A DNA stretch of 38,880 nt from Oscillospiraceae bacterium (GTDB lineage: Bacteria > Bacillota > Clostridia > Oscillospirales > Oscillospiraceae). This document shows, piece by piece, positions 8,765 through 16,292 of this stretch. The stretch is from contig JAILNC010000136.1 of assembly GCA_024691985.1 (NCBI GenBank), forward strand, positions 1-38,880. Direction: 5' to 3'. The stretch's first letter is position 1. Every line of letters starts with the position of its first letter. Both the position numbers and the translations under genes were made by a program. The notes beneath the pieces were generated by a model, which worked only from the letters and a program-made list of their open reading frames with translations, ran no database searches and was not told the origin of the DNA.

Positions 8765-8894
8765 CGCGTATGCGATTATTTCCATACCGCAGACACGGTC
8801 CGTTCCTGCGCGTCATAAAGGAAAACGGATTGCCGCGCCAGTGTGCGCACCGGCTCGCAATGACGTGCGGGAGGGAAGCGCGTATGCGATTATT
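8765..8894. repeat. Palindromic repeat insertion flanked by a 16-bp direct repeat
   Basis: The 16 bases CGCGTATGCGATTATT occur at 8765-8780 and again at 8879-8894, the second copy overlapping the pgsA stop codon. Between them lie 98 bases with imperfect inverted arms (CGTTCCTGCGCGTCAT against ATGACGTGCGGGAGGG). The core from 8825 to 8868, starting ACGGATTGCCGCGCCAGTG and ending CTCGCAATGACGTGC, is shared with 33370-33452. This looks like a small mobile or MITE-like repeat that entered between pgsA and cysS, with the direct repeat as target duplication. Confidence 0.7.
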
Positions 8895-9435
8895 CTTCTT
8901 TTTCTTCTTTGGGCTCGGCGTCGCGGAACACGTCCATGTTTTTGATGAAATACTCCGCGCCGGACCAGATCGTGGTGACGAGGATCACGGCGATGACGAA
9001 GAGGTTGATCCAGTTATACCGGCCGAAGACCAGCATGAAGCACAGACCCACCATGGTACAGGTGGTCTTGAATTTGCCGGACCAGGCGGCGGCGATGACG
9101 CGGTTTTTCTCGATCGCGATCATGCGCAGACCGGAGACGGCAAACTCGCGCAGCAGCACAATGGCCAGCACCCAGCCGGGCATCTGCCCCTTCTCGACGA
9201 AGAAGCACATGGCGGACAGGACCAGCATCTTGTCGGCCAGCGGGTCCATGAACTTGCCGGCGTTCGTGATCTGATGATAACGGCGGGCGAGGTAGCCGTC
9301 GAGCAGGTCGGTGAGACTCGCCGCGACGAAGACGAAGAGCGCGCACCAGCGCAGCTCCATATAGGCCAGCACAAGAAACACCGGGATCAGCACGATGCGC
9401 AGCAGCGTGATCTTGTTGGGGATGTTCTTCAGCAT
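8890..9435 (-). CDS. pgsA: CDP-diacylglycerol--glycerol-3-phosphate 3-phosphatidyltransferase
   Basis: Membrane enzyme making phosphatidylglycerol phosphate, the first committed step to phosphatidylglycerol. 181 residues with several hydrophobic helices. The CDP-alcohol phosphotransferase motif is complete: D43, D46-G47, A50-R51, G60, D64, D68 in the spacing D-x2-DG-x2-AR-x8-G-x3-D-x3-D. The start MLKNIPNKITLLRI is typical of the family. The ATG overlaps the end of rimO by seven bases, so translation is coupled. The C-terminus ends EPKEEKEE and the stop lies in one copy of the 16-bp repeat. Confidence 0.96.
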   Translation of the reverse strand: MLKNIPNKITLLRIVLIPVFLVLAYMELRWCALFVFVAASLTDLLDGYLARRYHQITNAGKFMDPLADKMLVLSAMCFFVEKGQMPGWVLAIVLLREFAVSGLRMIAIEKNRVIAAAWSGKFKTTCTMVGLCFMLVFGRYNWINLFVIAVILVTTIWSGAEYFIKNMDVFRDAEPKEEKEE

Positions 9436-10760
9436 GTCCTCGCCTCCTCCTTTCGACCGTAGAGCAGGCCGTCCTCCGTGCGTTCGATCCGAACGGGGAT
9501 GATCTCGCCCTCGGCGCAGTCTCCTTCAAACAGGACCTGTCCGTCGATCTCGGGCGAGTCCGCGTAACATCGGCCGGTCATCAGACCGGCGTCTTCGTCA
9601 AAGCCCTCGCACAACACGCCGAGAGTCTTCCCGACGAGGCTCTGACAAAAATCTTCCATGATCCCGGCCTGCAGGGCGAGGATCAGGTCGGCGCGGCGCT
9701 GCGCCTCGTCGAAATCAACGTGCGCCATCAGCGCGGCGGGCGTGCCCTCCTCAGGGGAGAAGGGGAAGACGCCGACGCGCTCGAGCCGGGCCTCGCGCAG
9801 GAAATCGCACAGCTCCTCAAATTCGGCTTCGCCCTCGCCGGGCAGGCCCGTGATGAGGCTGGTGCGCAGCACGAGACCGGGGATGCGTTCGCGCAGCTTC
9901 CTGAAGTGGCTGCGGATATCCGCGCCCGTGCCGCGGCGGTTCATGCGCTTCAAAATACCGTCGTCGATGTGCTGGATGGGGATGTCGAGATACTTGACGA
10001 TCTTGTCGTTTAAGGCGATCTCCTCAATGAGCTCGTCGTCGAACTGGTCGACGTAGAGATAGTGCAGGCGTATCCATTCCACGCCCTCGATGTCGGAAAG
10101 GCGGCGGCAGAGCTCCGCAAGAGAGCGCCTGCCGTAGAGATCGATGCCGTAGCGGGTGATGTCCTGCGCGATGACGATGAGCTCCTTCACGCCGTGCTCG
10201 GTGAGCGAGCGGGCTTCTTCCAGGATATCCTCCATGCGCCGCGAGCGGTAGCGGCCGCGGATGAAGGGGATGGCGCAGAAGGCGCAGAAATTGTTGCAGC
10301 CCTCCGCGATGCGCAGATACGCCCAGCCTGGGCCGGTGGTGACCACGCGGGGCGTCTCGTCGATGGGCCCGCTCTGGTCGGCGAAGGCGCTGAGCCTGCG
10401 CCCCGACAGCACGGCGTCGGCGGCGGAGACGATCTCGGCAAAGCTGCCCACGCCCAGCACGGCGTCGATCTCCGGCAGCTCGTCGAGGATCGAGTCCTTG
10501 TAGCGCTCGGCCAGACAGCCGGTGACGATGAGTCCGCCGAGGCGTCCGGCCTTTTTCAGCTCCGCCATCTCGAGGATGGCGTCGATGGCCTCGGACTTCG
10601 CGGCATCGATGAAGCCGCAGGTGTTGACGACGGCGAGGTCCGCGCCGTCCGGCTCGGGCACGAGCGCGTAGCCGGCCTCGTCCATCAGATAGAGCATCTG
10701 CTCGCTGTTGACCAGATTCTTGGCGCAGCCGAGCGAGATCATGGCAAAGGTCTTTTCCAT
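9429..10760 (-). CDS. rimO: Ribosomal protein S12 methylthiotransferase RimO
   Basis: Radical-SAM enzyme that methylthiolates a conserved aspartate of ribosomal protein S12. 443 residues. The N-terminal UPF0004 domain has its three cluster cysteines (C12 in SLGCAKNLVNSE, C48 in NTCGF, C82 in TGCLAER). The radical-SAM CxxxCxxC is C155, C159 and C162 in EGCNNFCAFCAIP, followed by IRGRYRSR. The SLGCAKNLVNSEQ signature separates RimO from the related tRNA enzyme MiaB. A TRAM-like tail ends the protein. It starts two bases after the recX stop and overlaps pgsA at its end. Confidence 0.97.
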   Translation of the reverse strand: MEKTFAMISLGCAKNLVNSEQMLYLMDEAGYALVPEPDGADLAVVNTCGFIDAAKSEAIDAILEMAELKKAGRLGGLIVTGCLAERYKDSILDELPEIDAVLGVGSFAEIVSAADAVLSGRRLSAFADQSGPIDETPRVVTTGPGWAYLRIAEGCNNFCAFCAIPFIRGRYRSRRMEDILEEARSLTEHGVKELIVIAQDITRYGIDLYGRRSLAELCRRLSDIEGVEWIRLHYLYVDQFDDELIEEIALNDKIVKYLDIPIQHIDDGILKRMNRRGTGADIRSHFRKLRERIPGLVLRTSLITGLPGEGEAEFEELCDFLREARLERVGVFPFSPEEGTPAALMAHVDFDEAQRRADLILALQAGIMEDFCQSLVGKTLGVLCEGFDEDAGLMTGRCYADSPEIDGQVLFEGDCAEGEIIPVRIERTEDGLLYGRKEEARTC

Positions 10761-10762
10761 GT

Positions 10763-11371
10763 TCAGTCCTCAAAATCCGCCTCATAGCGGCGGAGGGCGC
10801 TGCGGATCTCCTCGGCGGAGAAGCCGCGGCGGTACAGAGACGCCGAGAGCTTCCGGACCTCGTCCCGGTCGTTTGGGTCGCGCAGCTTCGCGGCGATCAG
10901 GCGGTCGAGCTTGCCGTCCGCTTCAGGCATGGCTTCGAGCGCCTCATCCGCGAGCTCACGCGGGATGCCGCGGCGCGCAAGCTCCGCGCGGACGCGGCCC
11001 GCGCCGCAGCCCTTCGCGGCGTAGTGGCGCACGACGGCGGCGGCATAAGCCTGCTCGTCGATGAAGCCGCGCTCCGTGAGCCAGTCAGCGCACCAGGCGG
11101 CGGTCTCGGGGTCGACGCCCTTCTGCCGCAGCTTGTCTTTCAGCTCCCTTGCGGACATCTGCCGCCGGGCAACAATCGTCAGCGCTTTTTCCCGCGCGAG
11201 GGCGCGGACGGATTCGGTGCGGAGCTCCGCCAGCGCCTCTTCATCGAGCGTGCGCCCGACGAAGAGCCGCAGCGCCGTCACGGCGCCGAGGGTGCTTTCG
11301 ATCTCCTCGCCGCTGTCCAGCGTGACGCGCAGGCGCTCGGGGCTCTCCTGCCGGATCGCGGTGACGGTCAT
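10763..11371 (-). CDS. recX: Regulatory protein RecX
   Basis: RecX modulates RecA filament activity. 202 residues, rich in Arg/Glu helices with the three-helix repeats of the family: ARRQMSARELKDKLRQKG, GFIDEQAYAAAVVRHY, GAGRVRAELARRGI and, near the end, LSASLYRRGFSAEEI. It lies nine bases after recA, the classical recA-recX order, and two bases before rimO, so it is almost certainly in the same transcript. ATG at 11371. Confidence 0.95.
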   Translation of the reverse strand: MTVTAIRQESPERLRVTLDSGEEIESTLGAVTALRLFVGRTLDEEALAELRTESVRALAREKALTIVARRQMSARELKDKLRQKGVDPETAAWCADWLTERGFIDEQAYAAAVVRHYAAKGCGAGRVRAELARRGIPRELADEALEAMPEADGKLDRLIAAKLRDPNDRDEVRKLSASLYRRGFSAEEIRSALRRYEADFED

Positions 11372-11380
11372 GTCGGATGA

Positions 11381-12496
11381 TCAGTCCAGCTCGAAGTCGG
11401 CGGCGCTGACGTCCACCGCGGGCATGGAGGCCCGACCGGCGGCCTGCGCGGCCTTCATGGCCTGCGGACTCATCAGCTTGTGGGCGTTGTCGCGGATCTG
11501 CTGCTCGAGCTCGTCGCAGATCTCCGGATTCTCGGCCAGGTAGGCCTTGACGGCGTCACGGCCCTGGATGCGCTGGCCCGCGACCGTGAACCACGCGCCC
11601 GCCTTGTCGATCAGCTCGAGCTTCACGCCGAGGTCGATGATCTCGCCGATCTTGGAGATGCCCTCGCCGTACATGATGTCGAACTCCGCCTCCCGGAAGG
11701 GGGGCGCGACCTTGTTCTTGACGACCTTCGCGCGGGTGCGGTTGCCGACCATCTCGCCGCCGACCTTGAGCGTCTCGATGCGGCGCACGTCGATGCGCAC
11801 GGAGGCGTAGTATTTGAGCGCGAGACCGCCCGGGGTGGTCTCGGGGTTGCCGTACATGACGCCGATCTTCTGGCGGAGCTGGTTGATGAAGATGACGGTG
11901 CAGTTGTTCTTGCTGATCACGCCTGCGAGGCGGCGCATGGCCTGGCTCATGAGCCTCGCCAGGGCGCCGACGACGGTGTCGCCGACCTCGCCCTCGAGCT
12001 CGACGCGCGGGATCAGGGCCGCGACGGAGTCGATGACCACCACGTCCACCGCACCGGAGCGCACGAGGGATTCGGCGATGTCCAGCGCCTGCTCGCCGGT
12101 GTCCGGCTGGGAGATGAGCAGGCTGTCGATGTCCACGCCGAGGGCGCGGGCGTAGGCGGGCTCGAGCGCGTGCTCGACGTCGATGTAGGCGGCGTCGCCC
12201 CCCGCCCTCTGCGCGGAGGCCACGGCGTGCAGAGCCAGGGTCGTCTTGCCCGAGGCCTCGGGACCGTAGATCTCCACGATGCGGCCCTTCGGGATGCCGC
12301 CGATGCCGAGCGCCAGATCCAGGGACAGAGAGCCCGTGGACAGGGCCTCCACATTGACGGAGATATCGTCGCCGAGGCGCATGATGGTGCCCTTGCCGTA
12401 ATCCTTTTCGATCTTCGCGATCGCGGTCTCCAGCGCCTTTTTCTTGTCGCTGCCGGAGGGCGCGGCGACCGCGGGGATTTTCTTCTTGTCAGCCAT
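11381..12496 (-). CDS. recA: Recombinase RecA
   Basis: DNA strand-exchange recombinase and SOS co-protease. 371 residues. Walker [10 protein letters not shown] at residues 78-86. [19 protein letters not shown] follows as the Walker B and L1 region, and [17 protein letters not shown] follows L2. It ends in an acidic FELD tail, as in other RecA proteins. ATG at 12496 is preceded by AAAGAGGT. Only 41 bases separate it from prmC, with no clear LexA (SOS) box in them, so expression probably comes mainly from upstream. Confidence 0.99.
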   Translation of the reverse strand: MADKKKIPAVAAPSGSDKKKALETAIAKIEKDYGKGTIMRLGDDISVNVEALSTGSLSLDLALGIGGIPKGRIVEIYGPEASGKTTLALHAVASAQRAGGDAAYIDVEHALEPAYARALGVDIDSLLISQPDTGEQALDIAESLVRSGAVDVVVIDSVAALIPRVELEGEVGDTVVGALARLMSQAMRRLAGVISKNNCTVIFINQLRQKIGVMYGNPETTPGGLALKYYASVRIDVRRIETLKVGGEMVGNRTRAKVVKNKVAPPFREAEFDIMYGEGISKIGEIIDLGVKLELIDKAGAWFTVAGQRIQGRDAVKAYLAENPEICDELEQQIRDNAHKLMSPQAMKAAQAAGRASMPAVDVSAADFELD

Positions 12497-12537
12497 GTTC
12501 TTACCTCTTTCTTACGCTTGTATGTAAATCACGTTGT

Positions 12538-13392
12538 TCACATTCTTCCGATCACGACGCGCTCGACGCCGCGGGCGTCCCTGCGCACCGCGCAGGAATC
12601 GAAGCCGGCCGCCATGAGCATCTCGCACACGTCGTCCGCCTGCCCCTCGCCGACCTCGAAGATCAGCGCGCCGTCGGAGCGCAGCAGGGATTTCCAGTAT
12701 TTGATGATGGCCTTGTAAAAGCGCAGGCCGTCCGGCCCGCCGTCGAGCGCCCAGATCGGCTCATAGTCGCGCACGGAGCGGTCGAGCGAGGCGATCTCCG
12801 CGCTGGGAATGTACGGGGGATTGGACACGATGACGTCGAAGGTGCCGATGCCCAGAGGGGGCGAGGACGTGGCGTCCGCCTGGATGCAGATGACGCGGGA
12901 GTTGAGGCGGTTGAGCCCCACGTTTTCGCGGCAGACCTCCAGCGCGCTCGCGCTCAGGTCGACGGCCACCAGCTTCGTGGCGGGCAGCTCGTGCCCGACG
13001 GCGCAGGTGATGCAGCCGCTGCCGCAGCAGAGATCCAGCACGCGCGCGTCCATCTTGCGGCCCACGAGCAGCTCCTTGACCGCGTCGACCAGCGCCTCGG
13101 TATCGGGGCGGGGGATGAGCACGTCGCCGGACACTCTCACGGGCAGACCGTAGAATTCCCAGACCCCGGTGATATAGGCCACGGGCTCGCCCTGGAGCCT
13201 GCGCGCGATATAGTCGTCGACCCGGTTTTCCACCTGGGGAGCGGCGTAGAGCTTGAGATCCTTCAAAAGCTCCGCCAGGCCCTTTTCGGCGGCGCAGGCG
13301 ACCAGGATGCGCGCCTCGAGGGCGTAGGCCTCCACGCCGTGGCGGCGCAGGGTGTTGCGCGCGTTCAGGTAGATATCGTTGTAGGTCTTCAT
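12538..13392 (-). CDS. prmC: Peptide chain release factor N(5)-glutamine methyltransferase
   Basis: Methylates the glutamine of the GGQ motif in release factors RF1 and RF2. 284 residues, close to family length. The N-terminal helical domain has YITGVWEFYGLPVRV. The SAM-binding motif is VLDLCCGSGCITCAVG, and the catalytic NPPY lies near residue 190 in VSNPPYIPSAEI. The terminus GVERVVIGRM matches PrmC proteins. In many Firmicutes prmC sits with prfA and yqhQ-like genes; here it follows yqhQ by four bases and precedes recA. Confidence 0.96.
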   Translation of the reverse strand: MKTYNDIYLNARNTLRRHGVEAYALEARILVACAAEKGLAELLKDLKLYAAPQVENRVDDYIARRLQGEPVAYITGVWEFYGLPVRVSGDVLIPRPDTEALVDAVKELLVGRKMDARVLDLCCGSGCITCAVGHELPATKLVAVDLSASALEVCRENVGLNRLNSRVICIQADATSSPPLGIGTFDVIVSNPPYIPSAEIASLDRSVRDYEPIWALDGGPDGLRFYKAIIKYWKSLLRSDGALIFEVGEGQADDVCEMLMAAGFDSCAVRRDARGVERVVIGRM

Positions 13393-13396
13393 GCTC

Positions 13397-14347
13397 TCAC
13401 TTCCCCCAGGCGTCGCTGCCCTTTTCCTCCGGCAGCACCAGCTCCAGCGCGCGGATGGCGCACTCGATCATGCCGTCGTCGGGCTCGTTGGTGGTGATGC
13501 GCTGCAGCCATTTGCCCGGCGCGGACAGAAAGGCGGACAGGGCGTTGTCGTGCAGGCCGCACCAGCGGTTGATCTCATAGCTGATGCCCACCACCAGCGG
13601 CAGCAGCAGCAGATGGGCCCCCATGCGGGCGAAGCTGTTCTGCAGCCGCACCACGGAGTTGACCAGGATGCTCACCGCGACGACCACCAGCAGAAAGCTC
13701 GTGCCGCAGCGCGGATGGAAGCGGGATTCCTCCCGCACGTTCTCCACCGTCAGCTCTTTTCCGTGCTCGTAGCAGAAGATGGTCTTGTGCTCGGCCCCGT
13801 GATAGCTGAACAGACGCCGCACGTCGCCCACATAGGTGACGAGCTTCATGTACAGCAGCAGGATCGCGATGCGGACCGCGCCCTCGGCGAGGTTGCGGAC
13901 GGCGTAGCTCGCGGTCATGGATTTGAGAAGGCCGACGAGGAACGCCGGCAGAAAGATGAACAGGAACAGACTCAGCCCGATGCCCATGACGACGGCCAGA
14001 GCGATGATGAGCTTCTGGGCCTTGTCCTCGGGGAAGTGGTCCTCGATCCATTTGTCGAGCTTGTCGGGCTCCTCCTGATCCTCGAGCGGGACGAGATTGG
14101 CCGAATAGGTCAGGGCCTGCATGCCCTTGACCATGGAGCTGAGGAAGATCGCGCAGCCGCGGATCAGCGGCCAGCCCAGCACCGGGTAACGGTCCTTGAT
14201 GAATTTGAGCTCCTCGGTCTTTTCCACCAGCCCGTCCGCCGTGCGGCAGACGATGGCCTGCTTCTTCGGCCCGCGCATAAGGATGCCCTCGATCAGCGCC
14301 TGACCGCCGATGGAGGTGCGGAAGCCGCAGCTTGCTTTGTCTTTCAA
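13397..14347 (-). CDS. DUF1385 membrane protein, YqhQ family
   Basis: 316 residues. The family signature GGQALIEGILMRGP is at the N-terminus, and YHGAEHKTIFCYEHG followed by FHPRCGTSFLLVVV is in the centre. There are four or more hydrophobic segments (IIALAVVMGIGLSLFLFIFL and the C-terminal half). It is an inner-membrane protein of unknown biochemical role; conserved His/Cys residues suggest metal binding, which is inference. It often neighbours prmC in Firmicutes, as it does here with a four-base gap. It starts 20 bases after the histidine kinase gene. Confidence 0.9.
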   Translation of the reverse strand: MKDKASCGFRTSIGGQALIEGILMRGPKKQAIVCRTADGLVEKTEELKFIKDRYPVLGWPLIRGCAIFLSSMVKGMQALTYSANLVPLEDQEEPDKLDKWIEDHFPEDKAQKLIIALAVVMGIGLSLFLFIFLPAFLVGLLKSMTASYAVRNLAEGAVRIAILLLYMKLVTYVGDVRRLFSYHGAEHKTIFCYEHGKELTVENVREESRFHPRCGTSFLLVVVAVSILVNSVVRLQNSFARMGAHLLLLPLVVGISYEINRWCGLHDNALSAFLSAPGKWLQRITTNEPDDGMIECAIRALELVLPEEKGSDAWGK

Positions 14348-14367
14348 AACGGGTTACTCCTATGATA

Positions 14368-15363
14368 TTACGTGTTCTTTGCCATGGGGAGGGTCACGGA
14401 GACCAGACAGCCGCCCTCCGGCGCGTTGGATACGGTGAGCGTCCCGCCGTGGCGGGTGACGATCTCGTCGCAGACGGCAAGGCCGATGCCCGTGCCGCGG
14501 TTTTTCGAGCTGCCCTTGTAGAACTTCTCCTTGACGTGCGGCAGCTCCGCCTCGGGGATGCCGTGGCCGTAGTCGCGCACGTTCACGCGCACGCGCCCGT
14601 CCTCCTGCCGGAGGCTGACGTCGATCCGGCCGCCGTCGCCGCCGTGCTTCATGGCGTTGTCCAGCAGGTTCAGAAAGACCTGCTTCAATCTCTCGCTGTC
14701 GCCGGGGATCAGGGGGATCTCCGTCACCGGCGCGGTATACTTGACGGTCATGCCCGCCTGCTTCATCAGCTCACCGTAGGTGAAGAGCGCGTCCTCCAGC
14801 TCGGCCGCGATGTCGATCAGCTCGATGCGCAGATTGAAGCGCCCGTCCTGGATGCGCGTGAATTCCAAAAGCTCCGTGACCATGTTGGTCAGGCGCTCGG
14901 CCTCCTTGGAGATGATGTTGATGCCCTTGAGCGAGTCGCCCTTCACGTCGGGGTCGAAGGCGATGGTCTCCGCCCAGCCGGTGATGGCCGTCAGCGGGGT
15001 GCGCAGCTCGTGCGAGACCTGGGAGATGAACTCCGTGCGCGTCTTCTCCGCGACGGCGGCCTTCTCGGACATGCTGTTAATCTGATCGGCCAGCTCGCCG
15101 ATCTCGTCGTCCGCGAAGCCCTCGACCTTCGTGCCGTAGCTGCCCTCGGAGATGCGGCGGGCGTGCTCCGTCAGCCGGGACAGCGGCGCCGAGACCGCGA
15201 CCCAGAACCAGATGTTGACTATGATGACATAGGCGCAGATGACGATGAGGATCGCCGTGGCCCAGCCCATCAGACCGTGGCTTGCGGCCCAGATGCCCAT
15301 CAGCAGCAGCGAGAGCGCCGCGATCGCCGAGAGCAGAAGCTGGGTTTTCAGGTTGCCAAACAT
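14368..15363 (-). CDS. Sensor histidine kinase (HAMP-HisKA-HATPase)
   Basis: 331 residues. Two membrane helices (about residues 9-27 and 35-57) are separated by only a few residues, so there is no real extracellular sensor domain. Input is probably through the membrane or partner proteins. A HAMP segment follows (LSRLTEHARRISEGSYG). The phospho-accepting His118 is in SQVSHELRTPL. The ATPase boxes are N (NLLDNAMKHGG), G1 (DYGHGIPE), F (EKFYKGSS) and G2 (GTGIGLAVCDEI). It lies 16 bases after its response regulator gene and forms a two-component pair with it. PhoR-like overall; the signal is unknown. Confidence 0.95.
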   Translation of the reverse strand: MFGNLKTQLLLSAIAALSLLLMGIWAASHGLMGWATAILIVICAYVIIVNIWFWVAVSAPLSRLTEHARRISEGSYGTKVEGFADDEIGELADQINSMSEKAAVAEKTRTEFISQVSHELRTPLTAITGWAETIAFDPDVKGDSLKGINIISKEAERLTNMVTELLEFTRIQDGRFNLRIELIDIAAELEDALFTYGELMKQAGMTVKYTAPVTEIPLIPGDSERLKQVFLNLLDNAMKHGGDGGRIDVSLRQEDGRVRVNVRDYGHGIPEAELPHVKEKFYKGSSKNRGTGIGLAVCDEIVTRHGGTLTVSNAPEGGCLVSVTLPMAKNT

Positions 15364-15379
15364 AGCAAATACTTCCTAA

Positions 15380-16069
15380 TTAATATCCCCATTTGTAGCC
15401 GTAGCCCCAGACGGTCGTCAGATACTCGGGCTCGGTCGGGTCGCTCTCGATCTTGATGCGCAGGCGGCGGATGTTCACGTCGACGGTCTTGAGCTCGCCC
15501 GTGAACTCGCTGCCCCAGACGGCGGCGAGGATATCCTCGCGGCTCATGGCCTTGCCGGGGTTCTCCATGAAGAGCTTGATCAGCAGATACTCGATCTGCG
15601 TCAGCTTCAGACGCTGACCGTTCTTCTCCAGCGTGCGGTTGCGGGTGTTGAGCAGGAAGGGGCCGCTGGTGAGCTCGTTGGCGCTCTTCTCGTCCTCGTC
15701 CACACCGAGACGGCGGATCAGCGCGTCGACGCGCGCGGTCAGCTCTGCCGGGGAGAAGGGCTTGGTGACATAGTCGTCCGCGCCCGTCATCAAGCCGGTG
15801 ACCTTGTCGATCTCCTGATTCTTGGCGGTGAGCATGATGATGCCCATTTTCGAGCCCGAGGCGCGGATGCGGCGGCAGACCTCAAAGCCGTCGATATCCG
15901 GGAGCATAACGTCCAGAAGGGCCAGACAGATGTCCGGATTGACCTTCAGCTTCTCGAGCGCTTCCTCACCGCTGGAGGCCTCAATGGGCTCAAAACCGCT
16001 CCTGCGCAGGTTGATGACAACAAAGCTGCGGATATTGGACTCATCCTCCAGAACGAGAATCTTCTTCAT
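15380..16069 (-). CDS. OmpR/PhoB-family response regulator
   Basis: 229 residues. The receiver domain has its acidic pocket (LEDE), phospho-acceptor Asp53 in LLDVMLPDID, TAKNQ, and the lysine in VTKPFSP. A C-terminal winged-helix DNA-binding domain follows: LTQIEYLLIKLFMENPG, then SREDILAAVWG, VDVNIRRLRIKIE and TVWGYGYKWGY. ATG at 16069 follows AAGGGG. It is the first gene of the long minus-strand run and is transcribed from the promoter at 16131-16159. Two direct TTGCA repeats at 16102-16106 and 16114-16118, in its leader, could be a binding site, but this is unproven. Confidence 0.96.
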   Translation of the reverse strand: MKKILVLEDESNIRSFVVINLRRSGFEPIEASSGEEALEKLKVNPDICLALLDVMLPDIDGFEVCRRIRASGSKMGIIMLTAKNQEIDKVTGLMTGADDYVTKPFSPAELTARVDALIRRLGVDEDEKSANELTSGPFLLNTRNRTLEKNGQRLKLTQIEYLLIKLFMENPGKAMSREDILAAVWGSEFTGELKTVDVNIRRLRIKIESDPTEPEYLTTVWGYGYKWGY

Positions 16070-16130
16070 GATGGCAAACCCCTTTATCGAAAATGATGGT
16101 ATTGCAGTGATGATTGCAAACTGTCATTCG

Positions 16131-16159
16131 ATTATATCATAGTCTTTACAGAAAGAACA
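16131..16159 (-). promoter_or_regulatory. Extended -10 promoter for the response-regulator operon
   Basis: TATAAT (16136-16131, minus strand) preceded by TGA gives an extended -10 element. The -35 match TGTTCT, at a 17-base spacer, is weak. The start is expected near 16124, with a leader of about 55 bases. Confidence 0.65.
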
Positions 16160-16256
16160 GGGAAAGTTGCAAAAAACCTTGAAAATTTTTGAGTGAAAAC
16201 GAACAGGTTACATAACATTTCCCGCCGCGCAATGCTCGGCGCTTGTGATGACACGA

Positions 16257-16285
16257 TTGATTCTTCCCTCAAAAGCTGATAAAAT
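16257..16285 (+). promoter_or_regulatory. Promoter abutting the GTPase-nuclease start codon
   Basis: TTGATT (16257-16262), a 17-base spacer and TAAAAT (16280-16285). The predicted start site is at or within two bases of the ATG at 16293, so the mRNA would be leaderless. No Shine-Dalgarno sequence lies before that ATG. Confidence 0.6.
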
Positions 16286-16292
16286 AACAGAA

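Noticed and set aside
12497-12537. LexA/SOS box before recA
   Set aside because: The 41-base gap lacks a clear GAAC-N4-GTTC-type palindrome.
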